Source of the DNA: Calothrix sp. PCC 7507
GTDB lineage: Bacteria; Cyanobacteriota; Cyanobacteriia; Cyanobacteriales; Nostocaceae
Direction of reading: 5' to 3'
DNA length: 64,000 nucleotides
Assembly (NCBI RefSeq): GCF_000316575.1
Contig: NC_019682.1
Span: forward strand, 4,338,001 to 4,402,000
Positions 53,604-61,356 of the stretch are shown piece after piece. The notes beneath the pieces were generated by a model, which was given only the letters and a program-made list of their open reading frames with translations, ran no database searches and was not told the origin of the DNA. Numbering within the stretch: the first letter of the stretch is position 1; every line of letters starts with the position of its first letter. The translations under genes were made by a program, and so were the position numbers.

Positions 53604-54802
53604 CTACCACCCGAGATATCTAGTTCCCCATAGACATTAATACTAAATGTAAATTCAATTTGGAGGTCATTCTCTCTATAGGTTGCAGGTAAAGGTACAA
53701 ACGGTGCTGCTCGCTTAACAGCGCTTAATGCTGTTTCATCAGTAACACTGAATCCTGATACCGTTTCTTTGTGAAGCTGCATATAATTCGCCCCCCGGCT
53801 ATCGCCGTCCCCCCTTACCAAGGGGGGACTACAGGGGGGTATTATTATGTGCATCTTCATACAAAATAGGTATGAGCTTTGGGAAATCCGGAGATTGCTC
53901 ACTTGACCTGAACGTTGAATAGTAAAGTGCAGCACTGACTGTCGAGATGATTGGGTGAGTGTAGGTAGCCATTGCTCTTTTACTTTCCGCTGTAGTTCTT
54001 TGAGGTAAGGGCCTAAGTTTGTATCTTGACGAGCATCAACACCATTGGCAGCAGGATTGACGCGGCTGGAATTCGTTAGGGCTGCTGCATAGTTGTCTCC
54101 TAAATCACGGCTGGACAAACTAATTGGTCCCCCCAAGCTGCTGGCTGCACCTGATTTTAGAGGTGGTTGAGGTGAAGATGGCGTTTTTGGTAATCCTGGT
54201 GTTTTAGCAGGAGTAACTCTAGTTCTCTGAGGTAGAAAATCTGTGGGTGTGGGTGTTGGCTGTCTGTTGATGGGCGTGACTGCTATTTTCTTAGGTTTAG
54301 CAACTGATGGACTAGCTGGTGCAACTTCTGTTGGCGTAGGTATGGGCGCTGGCTGTGTGCGGGTGGGTGTGACTGCGATTTTCTCAGGGGTAGGGGCTGG
54401 TGGACTAGCTAGTGCAACTTCTGTTGGCGTAGGTATGGGTGCTGGCTGTGTGCGGGTGGGTGTGGCTGCGATTTCTGCTTGTTTGGTCTGCTGTTTTTGA
54501 GCAGATAGATTTTTAGGAACAACAGAATCTTGAAGTCTGGTAATTTTCCCACCTGTAACAGAATCATTTGCCGCTCGTTTAGAGGTTTCCTTGGGTGGTT
54601 TGGCCTCTTCAGGAGGAACTTCAACGTACTCAATGGGAATTGCTTGTGAAAACTTTTGCTTTTGCTCAAGTGCAGCAGATGTCAGCCAATAATTACCCCA
54701 AAACAATAGAATAGAGTGCAGGAGAAAGGAAGTAGCTAGGCCAAAAAGCACATCTGTTGGTTGCTCACTCTTACTTCGCTGGAAGTTATCAGACATAGCC
54801 AT
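53600..54802 (-). CDS. TonB-like energy transducer protein, with in-frame insertion
   Basis: Starting from the ATG at 54802 (GGAAGG 7 bases upstream; a GTG at 54862 is also open), this 400-residue protein has a single N-terminal membrane helix ('[19 protein letters not shown]'), a Pro/Thr-rich periplasm-spanning middle with two near-identical 31-residue repeats ('[17 protein letters not shown]'), and a C-terminal TonB-type domain ('[16 protein letters not shown]', '[18 protein letters not shown]', '[15 protein letters not shown]'). TonB links ExbBD proton flow to outer-membrane transport. Residues about 311-349 are encoded by a 114-bp miniature element plus its 3-bp duplication. Without it, the sequence would read [11 protein letters not shown], as expected. 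Confidence 0.85.
   Translation of the reverse strand: MAMSDNFQRSKSEQPTDVLFGLATSFLLHSILLFWGNYWLTSAALEQKQKFSQAIPIEYVEVPPEEAKPPKETSKRAANDSVTGGKITRLQDSVVPKNLSAQKQQTKQAEIAATPTRTQPAPIPTPTEVALASPPAPTPEKIAVTPTRTQPAPIPTPTEVAPASPSVAKPKKIAVTPINRQPTPTPTDFLPQRTRVTPAKTPGLPKTPSSPQPPLKSGAASSLGGPISLSSRDLGDNYAAALTNSSRVNPAANGVDARQDTNLGPYLKELQRKVKEQWLPTLTQSSRQSVLHFTIQRSGQVSNLRISQSSYLFCMKMHIIIPPCSPPLVRGDGDSRGANYMQLHKETVSGFSVTDETALSAVKRAAPFVPLPATYRENDLQIEFTFSINVYGELDISGGS
53759..53872 (-). mobile_element. 114-bp miniature inverted-repeat element inserted in the tonB-like gene
   Basis: Ends TACCGTTTCTTTGTGAAG (left) and the complement of TACCTATTTTGTATGAAG (right) match at 13 of 18 positions, and the core CCCCCCTTACCAAGGGGGG is palindromic. 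The sequence TGA lies immediately on both sides (53756-53758 and 53873-53875), a 3-bp target duplication, so the insertion totals 117 bp or 39 codons. A second copy is at 58610-58928. A T-N-A duplication is known for some IS5-family groups; no transposase is present here. Confidence 0.9.
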
Positions 54803-54935
54803 ATTATTGTGCCTTCCTAGCAGCAGCTTCAATAGTCTACCGAGATATTTAGGAATTGGCACTATTTCATCTGTCTATTTACCTGTAGTCTCTACCCAAC
54901 ATGTTCGATGGGTGGCGAGGCGATCGCTTTACACA

Positions 54936-55856
54936 TTAAGAACGTCGGACATTCAAACAACACCACTCTTTGCGTTTCCACAAGGTAGCCACAACCCAGC
55001 CATTTTGTTCTAAAGCATCAGCTACAGCTTTGGATTGCTCGAGCAGGATACCACTAAAAATCCCCCAAGTTGTGGGTTTGACGATCGCACTCATTTCTGG
55101 AACTAGTTCAACAATCACATCAGCTAAAATATTGCAGACGATGCCATCTACTGGTTTTCCCACGAGTTGCGGCAAAATGTCTACGCTGCCTTCTGCTGAG
55201 ATCAAGCGTTCTGGACTAATATCATTGAGGGCGCGATTGCTGAATGTCGATTTCACTGCCAAGGGATCAGTATCCACTGCATAGGCTGTTGCTGCTCCCA
55301 ATAATAATGCCCCTATCGAAAGGATACCAGAACCACAGCCAATATCCGCAATAATCACAGGCTCTTGTTGGCTAGCTGCATCAGTGAAAGATGTAGGTAT
55401 TTCACTCAACCGCATTTCCAGGGACTCTAGACATAACTGAGTTGTAGCGTGGTTGCCAGTGCCAAATGCTACACCTGGATCAAGGCGAATCACCAGCCGG
55501 GTAGAGTTTTCTGGTTGTGGTAGCCAGGCGGGATTGATCAAAAAGCGATCGCCTATTTCTTGTGGTGTCCAATATTGCTTCCAGCTACTAGCCCAATCTT
55601 CCTCATCGATTAATTGCCAGTGCAAACTAGGAATAGAAAGTTCTACACACAAAGCATCTTGACGCAACCAAAGCGATAACGCTGCTAAATCTAGTAGCTG
55701 TGCTTGAAAACTCGGCAGGTAAGCCCGTACCAGGGAGGAACTACCTTTGCCTTCGCTAGCTGTGCCACGGCAGCCAAAATTCTCCAGTCGCCAAAAGATA
55801 GAATCTTCTAGGTCTGGTTCACATAAAATCCGTAGTTCCCACCAAGTGTTTGCCAT
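54936..55856 (-). CDS. prmA: Ribosomal protein L11 methyltransferase
   Basis: The 306-residue protein has PrmA's two parts: an N-terminal substrate-recognition region ('[21 protein letters not shown]') and a C-terminal methyltransferase domain with '[20 protein letters not shown]', motif I '[20 protein letters not shown]', '[11 protein letters not shown]' and '[14 protein letters not shown]'. It trimethylates ribosomal protein L11. It follows serA on the same strand after a heptad repeat array. No break seen. Confidence 0.94.
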   Translation of the reverse strand: MANTWWELRILCEPDLEDSIFWRLENFGCRGTASEGKGSSSLVRAYLPSFQAQLLDLAALSLWLRQDALCVELSIPSLHWQLIDEEDWASSWKQYWTPQEIGDRFLINPAWLPQPENSTRLVIRLDPGVAFGTGNHATTQLCLESLEMRLSEIPTSFTDAASQQEPVIIADIGCGSGILSIGALLLGAATAYAVDTDPLAVKSTFSNRALNDISPERLISAEGSVDILPQLVGKPVDGIVCNILADVIVELVPEMSAIVKPTTWGIFSGILLEQSKAVADALEQNGWVVATLWKRKEWCCLNVRRS

Positions 55857-55860
55857 CTTA

Positions 55861-56006
55861 GAGTGCTGAGTGCTGAGTGTTGAGTAGTGAGTCTGAGAAA
55901 GTTAATAGTTGTGAGTTACAAGTTATAAGTGATCTTATCTACTCCTAACTCTTCACTCCTAACTTTTTTCTTCACTCAGCACTCGTTACTCACCACTCAG
56001 CACTCT
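55861..56006. repeat. Inverted heptad repeats (GAGTGCT/AGCACTC) between serA and prmA
   Basis: GAGTGCTGAGTGCTGAGTGTTGAG on the left (55861) and CACTCAGCACTC ... CACTCAGCACTC on the right (to 56005) are inverted, with AT-rich sequence between. The right arm touches the serA stop codon. The mRNA could form a long stem at the serA-prmA junction. Confidence 0.85.
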
Positions 56007-57585
56007 ATAGTGTTACCGTATACGCGTCTCGAATTCCTGGCACTTTGATAATCTCAGCCAAAATACCTTCAGGTAAAGGATCATCGATACTGAGTGCCAT
56101 CACTGCATCACCACGGACGATTTTCCGTCCTACTTGCATACTGGCAATATTGACATTAAAACTGCCGAGTAAGGAACCTAGTTTACCAATGATCCCTGGC
56201 ATATCGCGGTGCAGGGTGAATAGCATATACTTACTCGGCGGGACGTTAATCGGGAAACCATCAACGTCGGTGAGGTGGATTTCTTTCTCACCCAACAAAG
56301 CACCAGTGACAGAATGAGTTCCTAAAGTCCCTGTGGCTTCTAGATGCAGCGAACCGGCATAGTCACGAGCCGATGCGTCTCGCGTCTCAATCACCCGGAT
56401 TCCCCGCTCTTTGGCTTCGATGCTGGCATTAACGTAATTTACCCGTTCCCGCAGTGCTTGATAAAGTAGACCTTTGAGGGCTGCTACTACCAAAGGCTGA
56501 CTCTTGTTGGTGGCTAGTTCACCTTGCAGGCGGACGTTGAGTAATTCTACTCGACCGCCAGCTAGCTGTCCTACTAGGTTTCCTAAAGTCTCAGCCAGTT
56601 CCATGTAGGGTTTGAGTTCTTCCAACACGTCAGGGCCGAGTCCGGGAATGTTGACCGCAGAACGCGCTGGTAGCCCCAAGAGGACATCGCGGATTTGTTC
56701 GGCGACATCTATAGCGACATTCACCTGCGCTTCGGCGGTGGAGGCTCCTAAATGGGGGGTGAGGATGACTTCTTTACCGAGCGATCGCAAGTCTGATTCA
56801 CCTAATGGTTCTGACTCGAACACATCTAAGGCAGCACCTGCAATTGTACCCTCTTTAATTGCCACTGCTAACGCTGCTTCATCGATGATGCCACCGCGAG
56901 CGCAGTTAACAATACGGGCAGTGGGTTTCATCTTCGCCAGGGTTTTGGCGTTGATTAAGTGGGTGGTTTCTGGGGTTTTGGGGATATGCAAGGTGATATA
57001 GTCTGCTTGCTGCATGAGCAAATCTAAATCCACTAGCTGACAGCCAATTTGTTCGGCGCGTTCTGTAGAAATGAAAGGGTCGAAAGCTAGTAGCTTCATG
57101 CCCATTGCTTTAGCTACAGCTGCCACATGAGAGCCAATTTTACCTAACCCAACAATGCCGAGAGTTTTTTTATAAACCTCTGCACCGACAAAGGTTTTGC
57201 GATCCCACTCACCCCGTTTCACTGAAGCATTAGCATCAGGAATATGGCGAGATAAGGACAAAATCATGGCGATCGCATGTTCAGCTGCCGCGATCGTGTT
57301 ACCCTCTGGAGAATTCACTACGACAATTCCGCGACGCGTCGCCGCCGGAACATCAACATTATCCACACCTACACCAGCACGACCGATAATTTTTAACTGC
57401 GTGCCGGCTTCAATGATTTCTTGAGTAACGCGGGTACCAGAGCGAATCATTAGTGCATCATATTCACCAATGATTTCTACCAGTTCTGCTGGTTTTAAAC
57501 CTGTTTTGACATCAACAGTAGCAACTTGGGATAAAATGTCAATTCCAGCCTGGTCAATAGGATCGGAGACGAGAACCTTAGACAT
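56005..57585 (-). CDS. serA: D-3-phosphoglycerate dehydrogenase
   Basis: The 526-residue protein is the long (type 1) form. The N-terminal catalytic/NAD domain has 'IIGRAGVGVDNVDVPAATRRGI', the Rossmann motif 'LGIVGLGKIGSHVA' near residue 144, and catalytic residues in 'RIVNCARGGIIDE' and 'ILTPHLGASTAEAQ'. Then come an intervening domain (about 315-450) and a C-terminal ACT domain ('LFTLHRDMPGIIGKLGSLLG'). It makes the first step of serine synthesis from 3-phosphoglycerate. The upstream 57586-58275 region contains the shuffled repeats described below. Confidence 0.96.
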   Translation of the reverse strand: MSKVLVSDPIDQAGIDILSQVATVDVKTGLKPAELVEIIGEYDALMIRSGTRVTQEIIEAGTQLKIIGRAGVGVDNVDVPAATRRGIVVVNSPEGNTIAAAEHAIAMILSLSRHIPDANASVKRGEWDRKTFVGAEVYKKTLGIVGLGKIGSHVAAVAKAMGMKLLAFDPFISTERAEQIGCQLVDLDLLMQQADYITLHIPKTPETTHLINAKTLAKMKPTARIVNCARGGIIDEAALAVAIKEGTIAGAALDVFESEPLGESDLRSLGKEVILTPHLGASTAEAQVNVAIDVAEQIRDVLLGLPARSAVNIPGLGPDVLEELKPYMELAETLGNLVGQLAGGRVELLNVRLQGELATNKSQPLVVAALKGLLYQALRERVNYVNASIEAKERGIRVIETRDASARDYAGSLHLEATGTLGTHSVTGALLGEKEIHLTDVDGFPINVPPSKYMLFTLHRDMPGIIGKLGSLLGSFNVNIASMQVGRKIVRGDAVMALSIDDPLPEGILAEIIKVPGIRDAYTVTL

Positions 57586-57746
57586 GATTACTTCATTTAA
57601 AGCTACAGGTTTTGCTGCACAAGACTTTTAAGTTTAGTCTTTATCCGTCGCAATTCAGCAAAAATGTTTGTTTTAATATCAACTTATCCTGAACTGATGT
57701 CTTTTTGGTGATGGTATGGGAACATCAGTTATTGGGGTGATATGGC
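57586..57746. other. Upstream region of serA
   Basis: AT-rich, with no gene; presumably holds the serA promoter. Right of it the sequence is built from duplicated segments (57747-58125). Confidence 0.4.
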
Positions 57747-57927
57747 GCTGCCTCCTATGTTTGAAGATGAGTGGCGGTTTGCCCCACCTCTGGCTAAATA
57801 TAAACCATTAACAGCACCAATCATCTATATATTTATTAATAGTTAAGAGTTACCTAAAGTTTTTAGGTGTGAGGCTCTGTAAGTCAGTCCAGGTTGCTAT
57901 TCTACCAGTATTGTTTTTAACATTTAC
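57747..57927. repeat. 181-bp segment duplicated at 59750-59930 (copy A1)
   Basis: The two copies align over 181 bp from GCTGCCTCCTATGTTTGAAG to GTTTTTAACATTTAC with scattered substitutions. The copy here can encode a 29-residue peptide from the ATG at 57758, but in the other copy that frame stops after 17 codons, so it is probably not a gene. Confidence 0.85.
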
Positions 57928-57981
57928 CATCTGATACACCAATACCGTAATGCCAGAAAGGATCTGGTGGATTCTGCCAGT
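57928..57981 (-). pseudogene. 54-bp fragment of the LRAT-like gene at 60837-61310
   Basis: Matches 61166-61219 at 53 of 54 positions. On the minus strand it encodes QNPPDPFWHYGIGVSDV, part of the active-site region of the intact gene. It joins directly to segment A1. Confidence 0.88.
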
Positions 57982-58030
57982 GCGATCGCAATTCCTCGTA
58001 GGAACCCAACACATGATATCAAGAAAATAG

Positions 58031-58125
58031 AAATTATTTAAACAACCAAATACTTAATTCAACGATAAAAATTAACGCTTCAAACATTGTATAAAATGTT
58101 GGGTTACGCTACGCTGCACCCAACC
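58031..58125. repeat. 95-bp segment duplicated at 59643-59739 (copy B1)
   Basis: Both copies begin AAATTATTTAAACAACCAAA and end near GGTTACGCTACGCTGCACC. Here B follows A; in the other locus B precedes A. The remainder up to 58275 has no gene. Confidence 0.85.
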
Positions 58126-58275
58126 TTGTATCTTAGAATATAGTAGTAGACCGTCCCTGCTCCTCCGCTCCTCTGCTTTTTCACAGCGTTTTATCGTTGG
58201 GAACAGTTCCAGCCCAACAAGCTTTATGTTGCTCGAAAACTGATAATGTAAAGGTGACTTTTTCAGAGATTGTTT

Positions 58276-58539
58276 ATGAATCGGTTATTTCGGCGATATC
58301 ATCGCCAGATTGCGATCATTTTATGTTTGCCCTTGTTTTTAACTGTGCTAACTGGCTTGAGTTTTACCATTGCCCATGAATGGTTGCACCAAAACGAGTT
58401 AGGCGAATTTCTTCTGGGACTTCACACCCTAGAAATTATACATTTAGAGAAAATTTATCCCATCTTGAATGGTTTGGGTTTAGTGGGATTATTGATTACT
58501 GGTGTGAGCATGACAGGTTTGTTTCGCTCACGAGCCTAA
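58276..58539 (+). CDS. PepSY-associated small membrane protein
   Basis: The 87-residue protein starts at the ATG at 58276 (an earlier TTG is unlikely). It has two membrane helices, 'IAIILCLPLFLTVLTGLSFTI' and 'LNGLGLVGLLITGVSMTGLF', with the 'RRYHRQIAI' and 'LLGLHTLEII' segments seen in PepSY-associated TM-helix proteins, some of which function with iron uptake or reductases. Here it is a short stand-alone version with no PepSY domain proper. The following 610 bp holds nested elements. Confidence 0.75.
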   Translation: MNRLFRRYHRQIAIILCLPLFLTVLTGLSFTIAHEWLHQNELGEFLLGLHTLEIIHLEKIYPILNGLGLVGLLITGVSMTGLFRSRA

Positions 58540-58609
58540 ATAGTATAGTGTTACGCAAAGCAGCTGCTCGCTAAACATCGCTTGTTGTATTTAATAGTTT
58601 TGTAGGTGA

Positions 58610-58928
58610 TACCTATTTTGTATGAAGATGCACATAATAATACCCCCCTGTAGTCCCAGGGCTGTTTCGTTCCCTCTCAAACAGGATTTGTCAAGATGGT
58701 TAGCGATAAAAATCATAAGTATGGGTAACGATGAAACAGAATATTCAGCACATAAATAACAGTACGATTGTCTATTTTCTCGATACCCAGGTAGCAAAAT
58801 CATCAATTTTATTTTGCTAGAACCCTTGATTTTTCAAGCTTCTTAGGGAATGAAACAGCCCTGCCTTACCAAGGGGGGACGGCGATAGCCGGGGGGTGAA
58901 TTATATGCAGCTTCACAAAGAAACGGTA
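58610..58928 (+). mobile_element. Second copy of the tonB-inserted miniature element, interrupted by another element
   Basis: Left part 58610-58657 and right part 58863-58928 together match the 114-bp element at 53759-53872 in opposite orientation, with TGA on both flanks (58607-58609 and 58929-58931). The central loop is inverted relative to the other copy. The two parts are separated by a 205-bp insert (58658-58862). Confidence 0.88.
58658..58862. mobile_element. 205-bp miniature element nested in the element above
   Basis: Terminal inverted repeats AGGGCTGTTTCGTTCCCT (58658-58675) and the complement at 58845-58862 differ at one of 18 positions. No transposase is encoded. It lies at the centre of the outer element, so it arrived later. 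Confidence 0.9.
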
Positions 58929-58944
58929 TGAGTTTATCGCCAGT

Positions 58945-59105
58945 GCGAACCCATTCATAAGTTTGACTTTCGCGTTTGTTGATTTTACATAAGCATTTAC
59001 AGCAAACGCGAACTCATTTATAGCTTTTGCCTTCGCATTTGTTGATTTTACATAAGCATTTACGGCAAATGCGAACCCATTTATAGCTTTTGCCTTCACG
59101 TTTGT
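58945..59105 (-). repeat. 63-bp tandem repeat, about 2.5 copies
   Basis: Units begin at 58945, 59008 and 59071 (each 63 bp, GCGAACYCATTYATAG...). On the minus strand they give a 21-residue period, 'NGFAFAVNAYVKSTNAK', in a frame that runs from 59129 into the nested-element end. The frame has no other features and is probably not a functional gene. The left side is directly at the element boundary. Confidence 0.75.
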
Positions 59106-59150
59106 ATTTTCTTCAAACCTGTGAGTCATAGACTTGAAAAGCGATCGCTG

Positions 59151-59627
59151 TTAATATACCTCGTCATGACTACCAATATCGACGAACACGGCTTTGGCAT
59201 CCTCTGTAAAATAGAACAACACTCTTTCGTCGTAATCTACGCTAAAACTCCAAAATTCCTTGAGTTTGCCTGACAGTTTGTGCGTTTTCAAACCCGGATC
59301 AAACGGATCTATGGTGAACTGCTCCAATTTCTACCAAAACTTCGCTTCTAAATCCGCATTACCTTTGAAGCGTTTTTTGAAAGCACGTTTAAATGAAGAA
59401 CTGAAACTGACTTCCAAGATTATTCCTCTATGTAGTTGTCTCAGTTCATGAATACTGGCAGAAAATTTCAGTTCACCTTTTTGTTGTTCAGCTTGCGCTG
59501 ACTGGAAATTTTCATATATCTGTTCACACTGTTCCTCACGAAGATATTGTTTCAACAGCAGTTGAATTTCTTGCTTTTCTTCAGTGGACAGACTTTTGAT
59601 TGCTTCGACTACATCACTGAAAGTCAT
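59151..59627 (-). pseudogene. Toxin-antitoxin locus read as one frame, broken by an amber codon
   Basis: Residues 1-68 ('MTFSDVVEAIKSLSTEEKQE' onwards) look like a RelB-type antitoxin of cyanobacteria, and the following segment from 'EVSFSSSFKRAFKKRFKGN' onwards is a RelE/ParE-superfamily toxin. A TAG at 59331-59333 stops the frame after residue 98, but translation can be continued in the same frame to a TAA at 59151-59153, giving 'KLEQFTIDPFDPGLKTHKL' and 'VLFYFTEDAKAVFVDIGSHDEVY', the toxin's C-terminal half. So one nonsense change separates them. Antitoxin and toxin lie in the same frame with no stop between, unlike a normal pair. Confidence 0.82.
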
Positions 59628-59642
59628 AGTCTACCAAACCTT

Positions 59643-59739
59643 GAAATTATTTAAACAACCAAATACTTAATTCAACGATAAAAATCAACGCTGCAAATTT
59701 TGTAAAAAATGTTGGGTTACGCTACGCTGCACCTAACCT
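59643..59739. repeat. Copy B2 of the duplicated segment
   Basis: Matches 58031-58125 with a few substitutions; it contains a truncated GGGTTACGCTACGCTGCACC end. It directly precedes copy A2. Confidence 0.85.
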
Positions 59740-59749
59740 ACGAATCGAT

Positions 59750-59930
59750 GCTGCCTCCTATGTTTGAAGATGAGTGGCTGTTTGCTCCACCTCTGGGTAA
59801 ATATAAACCATGAACAGCACCAAGCATCTATATATTCATTAATAGTTAAGAGTTACCTAAAGTTTTTAGAGGTGAGGCTCTGTAAGTCAGCCCAAGTTGC
59901 TATCCTACAAGTATTGTTTTTAACATTTAC
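59750..59930. repeat. Copy A2 of the 181-bp duplicated segment
   Basis: Matches 57747-57927. No gene between 59931 and 60102. Confidence 0.85.
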
Positions 59931-60102
59931 TATTCGCATTGAGTATATCAATAACCAAGTGCTTTGATGCAAGTATAAATTAATGTAAATAAATTGCTGT
60001 CATGATGGCTTGTTTGAAATATTTCTACGTTACACTATTTACTAAAGTTTTTGGCATTAGCATCACTTTCTGTGTGATTACTCATTTGATTTTCTGTAAC
60101 TT

Positions 60103-60228
60103 ATGAAGTTTCATCAGTATAATTTGCAACAGGCTTCCCTGGCAATACTGCTATTAAGCAGTTTATTTATTGCAGGGTGTACAAGCCCACCATCAAAGGT
60201 AGCATTTAAGGTGATTTTCCATCGATAG
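60103..60228 (+). CDS. Short lipoprotein-like ORF, probably truncated
   Basis: The 41-residue frame begins at an ATG at 60103 and has a classic lipoprotein signal: polar start, hydrophobic 'SLAILLLSSLFIAGC', with the lipobox LFIAGC ending at Cys26. Only 15 residues follow the Cys ('TSPPSKVAFKVIFHR'), too few for a known function. It looks like the 5' end of a larger lipoprotein gene that was cut, or a very small lipoprotein. A possible terminator is not seen. Confidence 0.5.
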   Translation: MKFHQYNLQQASLAILLLSSLFIAGCTSPPSKVAFKVIFHR

Positions 60229-60275
60229 GAAGCGAGAAAGAACAAATCCAAAGATAGAAAAAGAGGAATCTTTAA

Positions 60276-60635
60276 ATGACCACAATGAGAAGTATAATTT
60301 ACCGTACATTTGCTTTTTTGTTGGCCTTTAGCATAGCTATAACATCGGTTACTAAGTCGGCTAATGCTTTAGGAGCGGATAGTGTAATAGGCCAATTTTC
60401 ACAGGTAAGAACCATAGTAGTACATACAACGAATGTAAAGAATACATCCAGCTTTGAAAATTTATCTATCTTCTACAACAAAACATTCCAGCCTTTACTT
60501 TTGCCAAGCACGATATTAAGGGACTTTGCGATAGAGTGTGAAAAGAAGTGGAACCCTATTTTAAATTTTGTAGGGGGTTGCCTTTTCGTAATTGACGGAG
60601 TGCTTAACTTGGCACATCACTTAGCAAGTAGTTGA
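60276..60635 (+). CDS. Secreted hypothetical protein, 119 residues
   Basis: The protein has an N-terminal signal peptide ('FAFLLAFSIAITSVTKSANA', cleavage after Ala32) and a small mature domain with two Cys (C88 in 'FAIECEKKW' and C101 in 'NFVGGCLFVIDG'). No family recognised. AAAGAGGAA lies about 7 bases before the ATG, a good ribosome binding site. A dispersed element follows. Confidence 0.65.
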   Translation: MTTMRSIIYRTFAFLLAFSIAITSVTKSANALGADSVIGQFSQVRTIVVHTTNVKNTSSFENLSIFYNKTFQPLLLPSTILRDFAIECEKKWNPILNFVGGCLFVIDGVLNLAHHLASS

Positions 60636-60654
60636 TGAACAAATCAAAGTGTCT

Positions 60655-60758
60655 GGGGCGCATCCCACTTTTTTGTATGTCATTGCGAGCGAAACGAAGC
60701 AATCGCAAAATCTCCGACTAAGAGCGAGCCCATGCGATTGCTTTATCATTCCTCCCCA
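60655..60758. repeat. MITE-like element, shorter copy of the one at 38705
   Basis: Begins GGGGCGCATCCCACTTTTTT and contains GTCATTGCGAGCGAAACGAAGCAATCGCAAAATCTCCG and GCGATTGCTTTATCATTCC, all close to the 38705-38894 element. The right end lacks a clear GGGATGC terminus, so this copy is truncated. Confidence 0.72.
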
Positions 60759-60836
60759 TCAAGCAGATATTTCACTATATATTCGCCAATTTAGACAAAC
60801 TTTGCGATCGCTCAAATACCCGATTCTTTTTAGAGA

Positions 60837-61310
60837 CTAACGAGTAAGACTAGGATCAACGTTTTCCAGGTAATCGCGAAAGATTTGATGTGCAGTTTTG
60901 TGGTCGCCTTCTGGAGTCATATCGCACAACCACCATATAAGATTACTTTGATAACATCTTGGTTGATCTGTGGCAATTAACCTGCCAAGATGTTCACAAT
61001 TCCAACCAACGAAATTGTACTCCCAACTAGCAAAAACATAAAGGGCTTGTTTAAGTCGCTCAATTGTTTGCTTTGGCGCAAAAGCGATCTGGTCAATACC
61101 AAGAACGAATTTAGCTTCCTTTCTTTCAAATAAACACAACCCACTACCTGTATCAAAAATGTGAACATCTGATACACCAATACCGTAATGCCAGAAAGGC
61201 TCTGGTGGATTCTGCCAGTTCAGTAAACGTCCATATCGCTTACTTAAAGGGTCGGCAAGATGCTCGATTGCTTCTATTGTTTTCTCGACTTGGTCTAGGG
61301 ATAATGACAT
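60837..61310 (-). CDS. LRAT-domain (NC/NlpC-P60 superfamily) protein
   Basis: The 157-residue protein has the lecithin:retinol acyltransferase fold marks: 'FWHYGIGVSDVHIFD' with the catalytic His41 and a second His50, and 'GWNCEHLGRL' with the nucleophile Cys105. In other organisms LRAT-type enzymes are acyltransferases or phospholipases; bacterial members are mostly uncharacterised. A 54-bp fragment of it lies at 57928-57981. The gene is intact, alone, and convergent with the dispersed element to its left. Confidence 0.85.
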   Translation of the reverse strand: MSLSLDQVEKTIEAIEHLADPLSKRYGRLLNWQNPPEPFWHYGIGVSDVHIFDTGSGLCLFERKEAKFVLGIDQIAFAPKQTIERLKQALYVFASWEYNFVGWNCEHLGRLIATDQPRCYQSNLIWWLCDMTPEGDHKTAHQIFRDYLENVDPSLTR

Positions 61311-61356
61311 AACATAAAGACAAATTTACTACTTATTTACTGGCAATTTAGCATTT

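Noticed and set aside
54243-54669. Open frames on both strands through the Pro/Thr repeats of the tonB-like gene
   Set aside because: They result from the repetitive codons and have no independent features.
58866-59129. 87-codon minus-strand gene with 21-residue repeats
   Set aside because: Its C-terminal third is the end of a miniature element and the rest is a tandem repeat; kept as a repeat only.
60649-60840. 63-codon plus-strand frame after the secreted protein gene
   Set aside because: It is a translation of the truncated dispersed element at 60655-60758.
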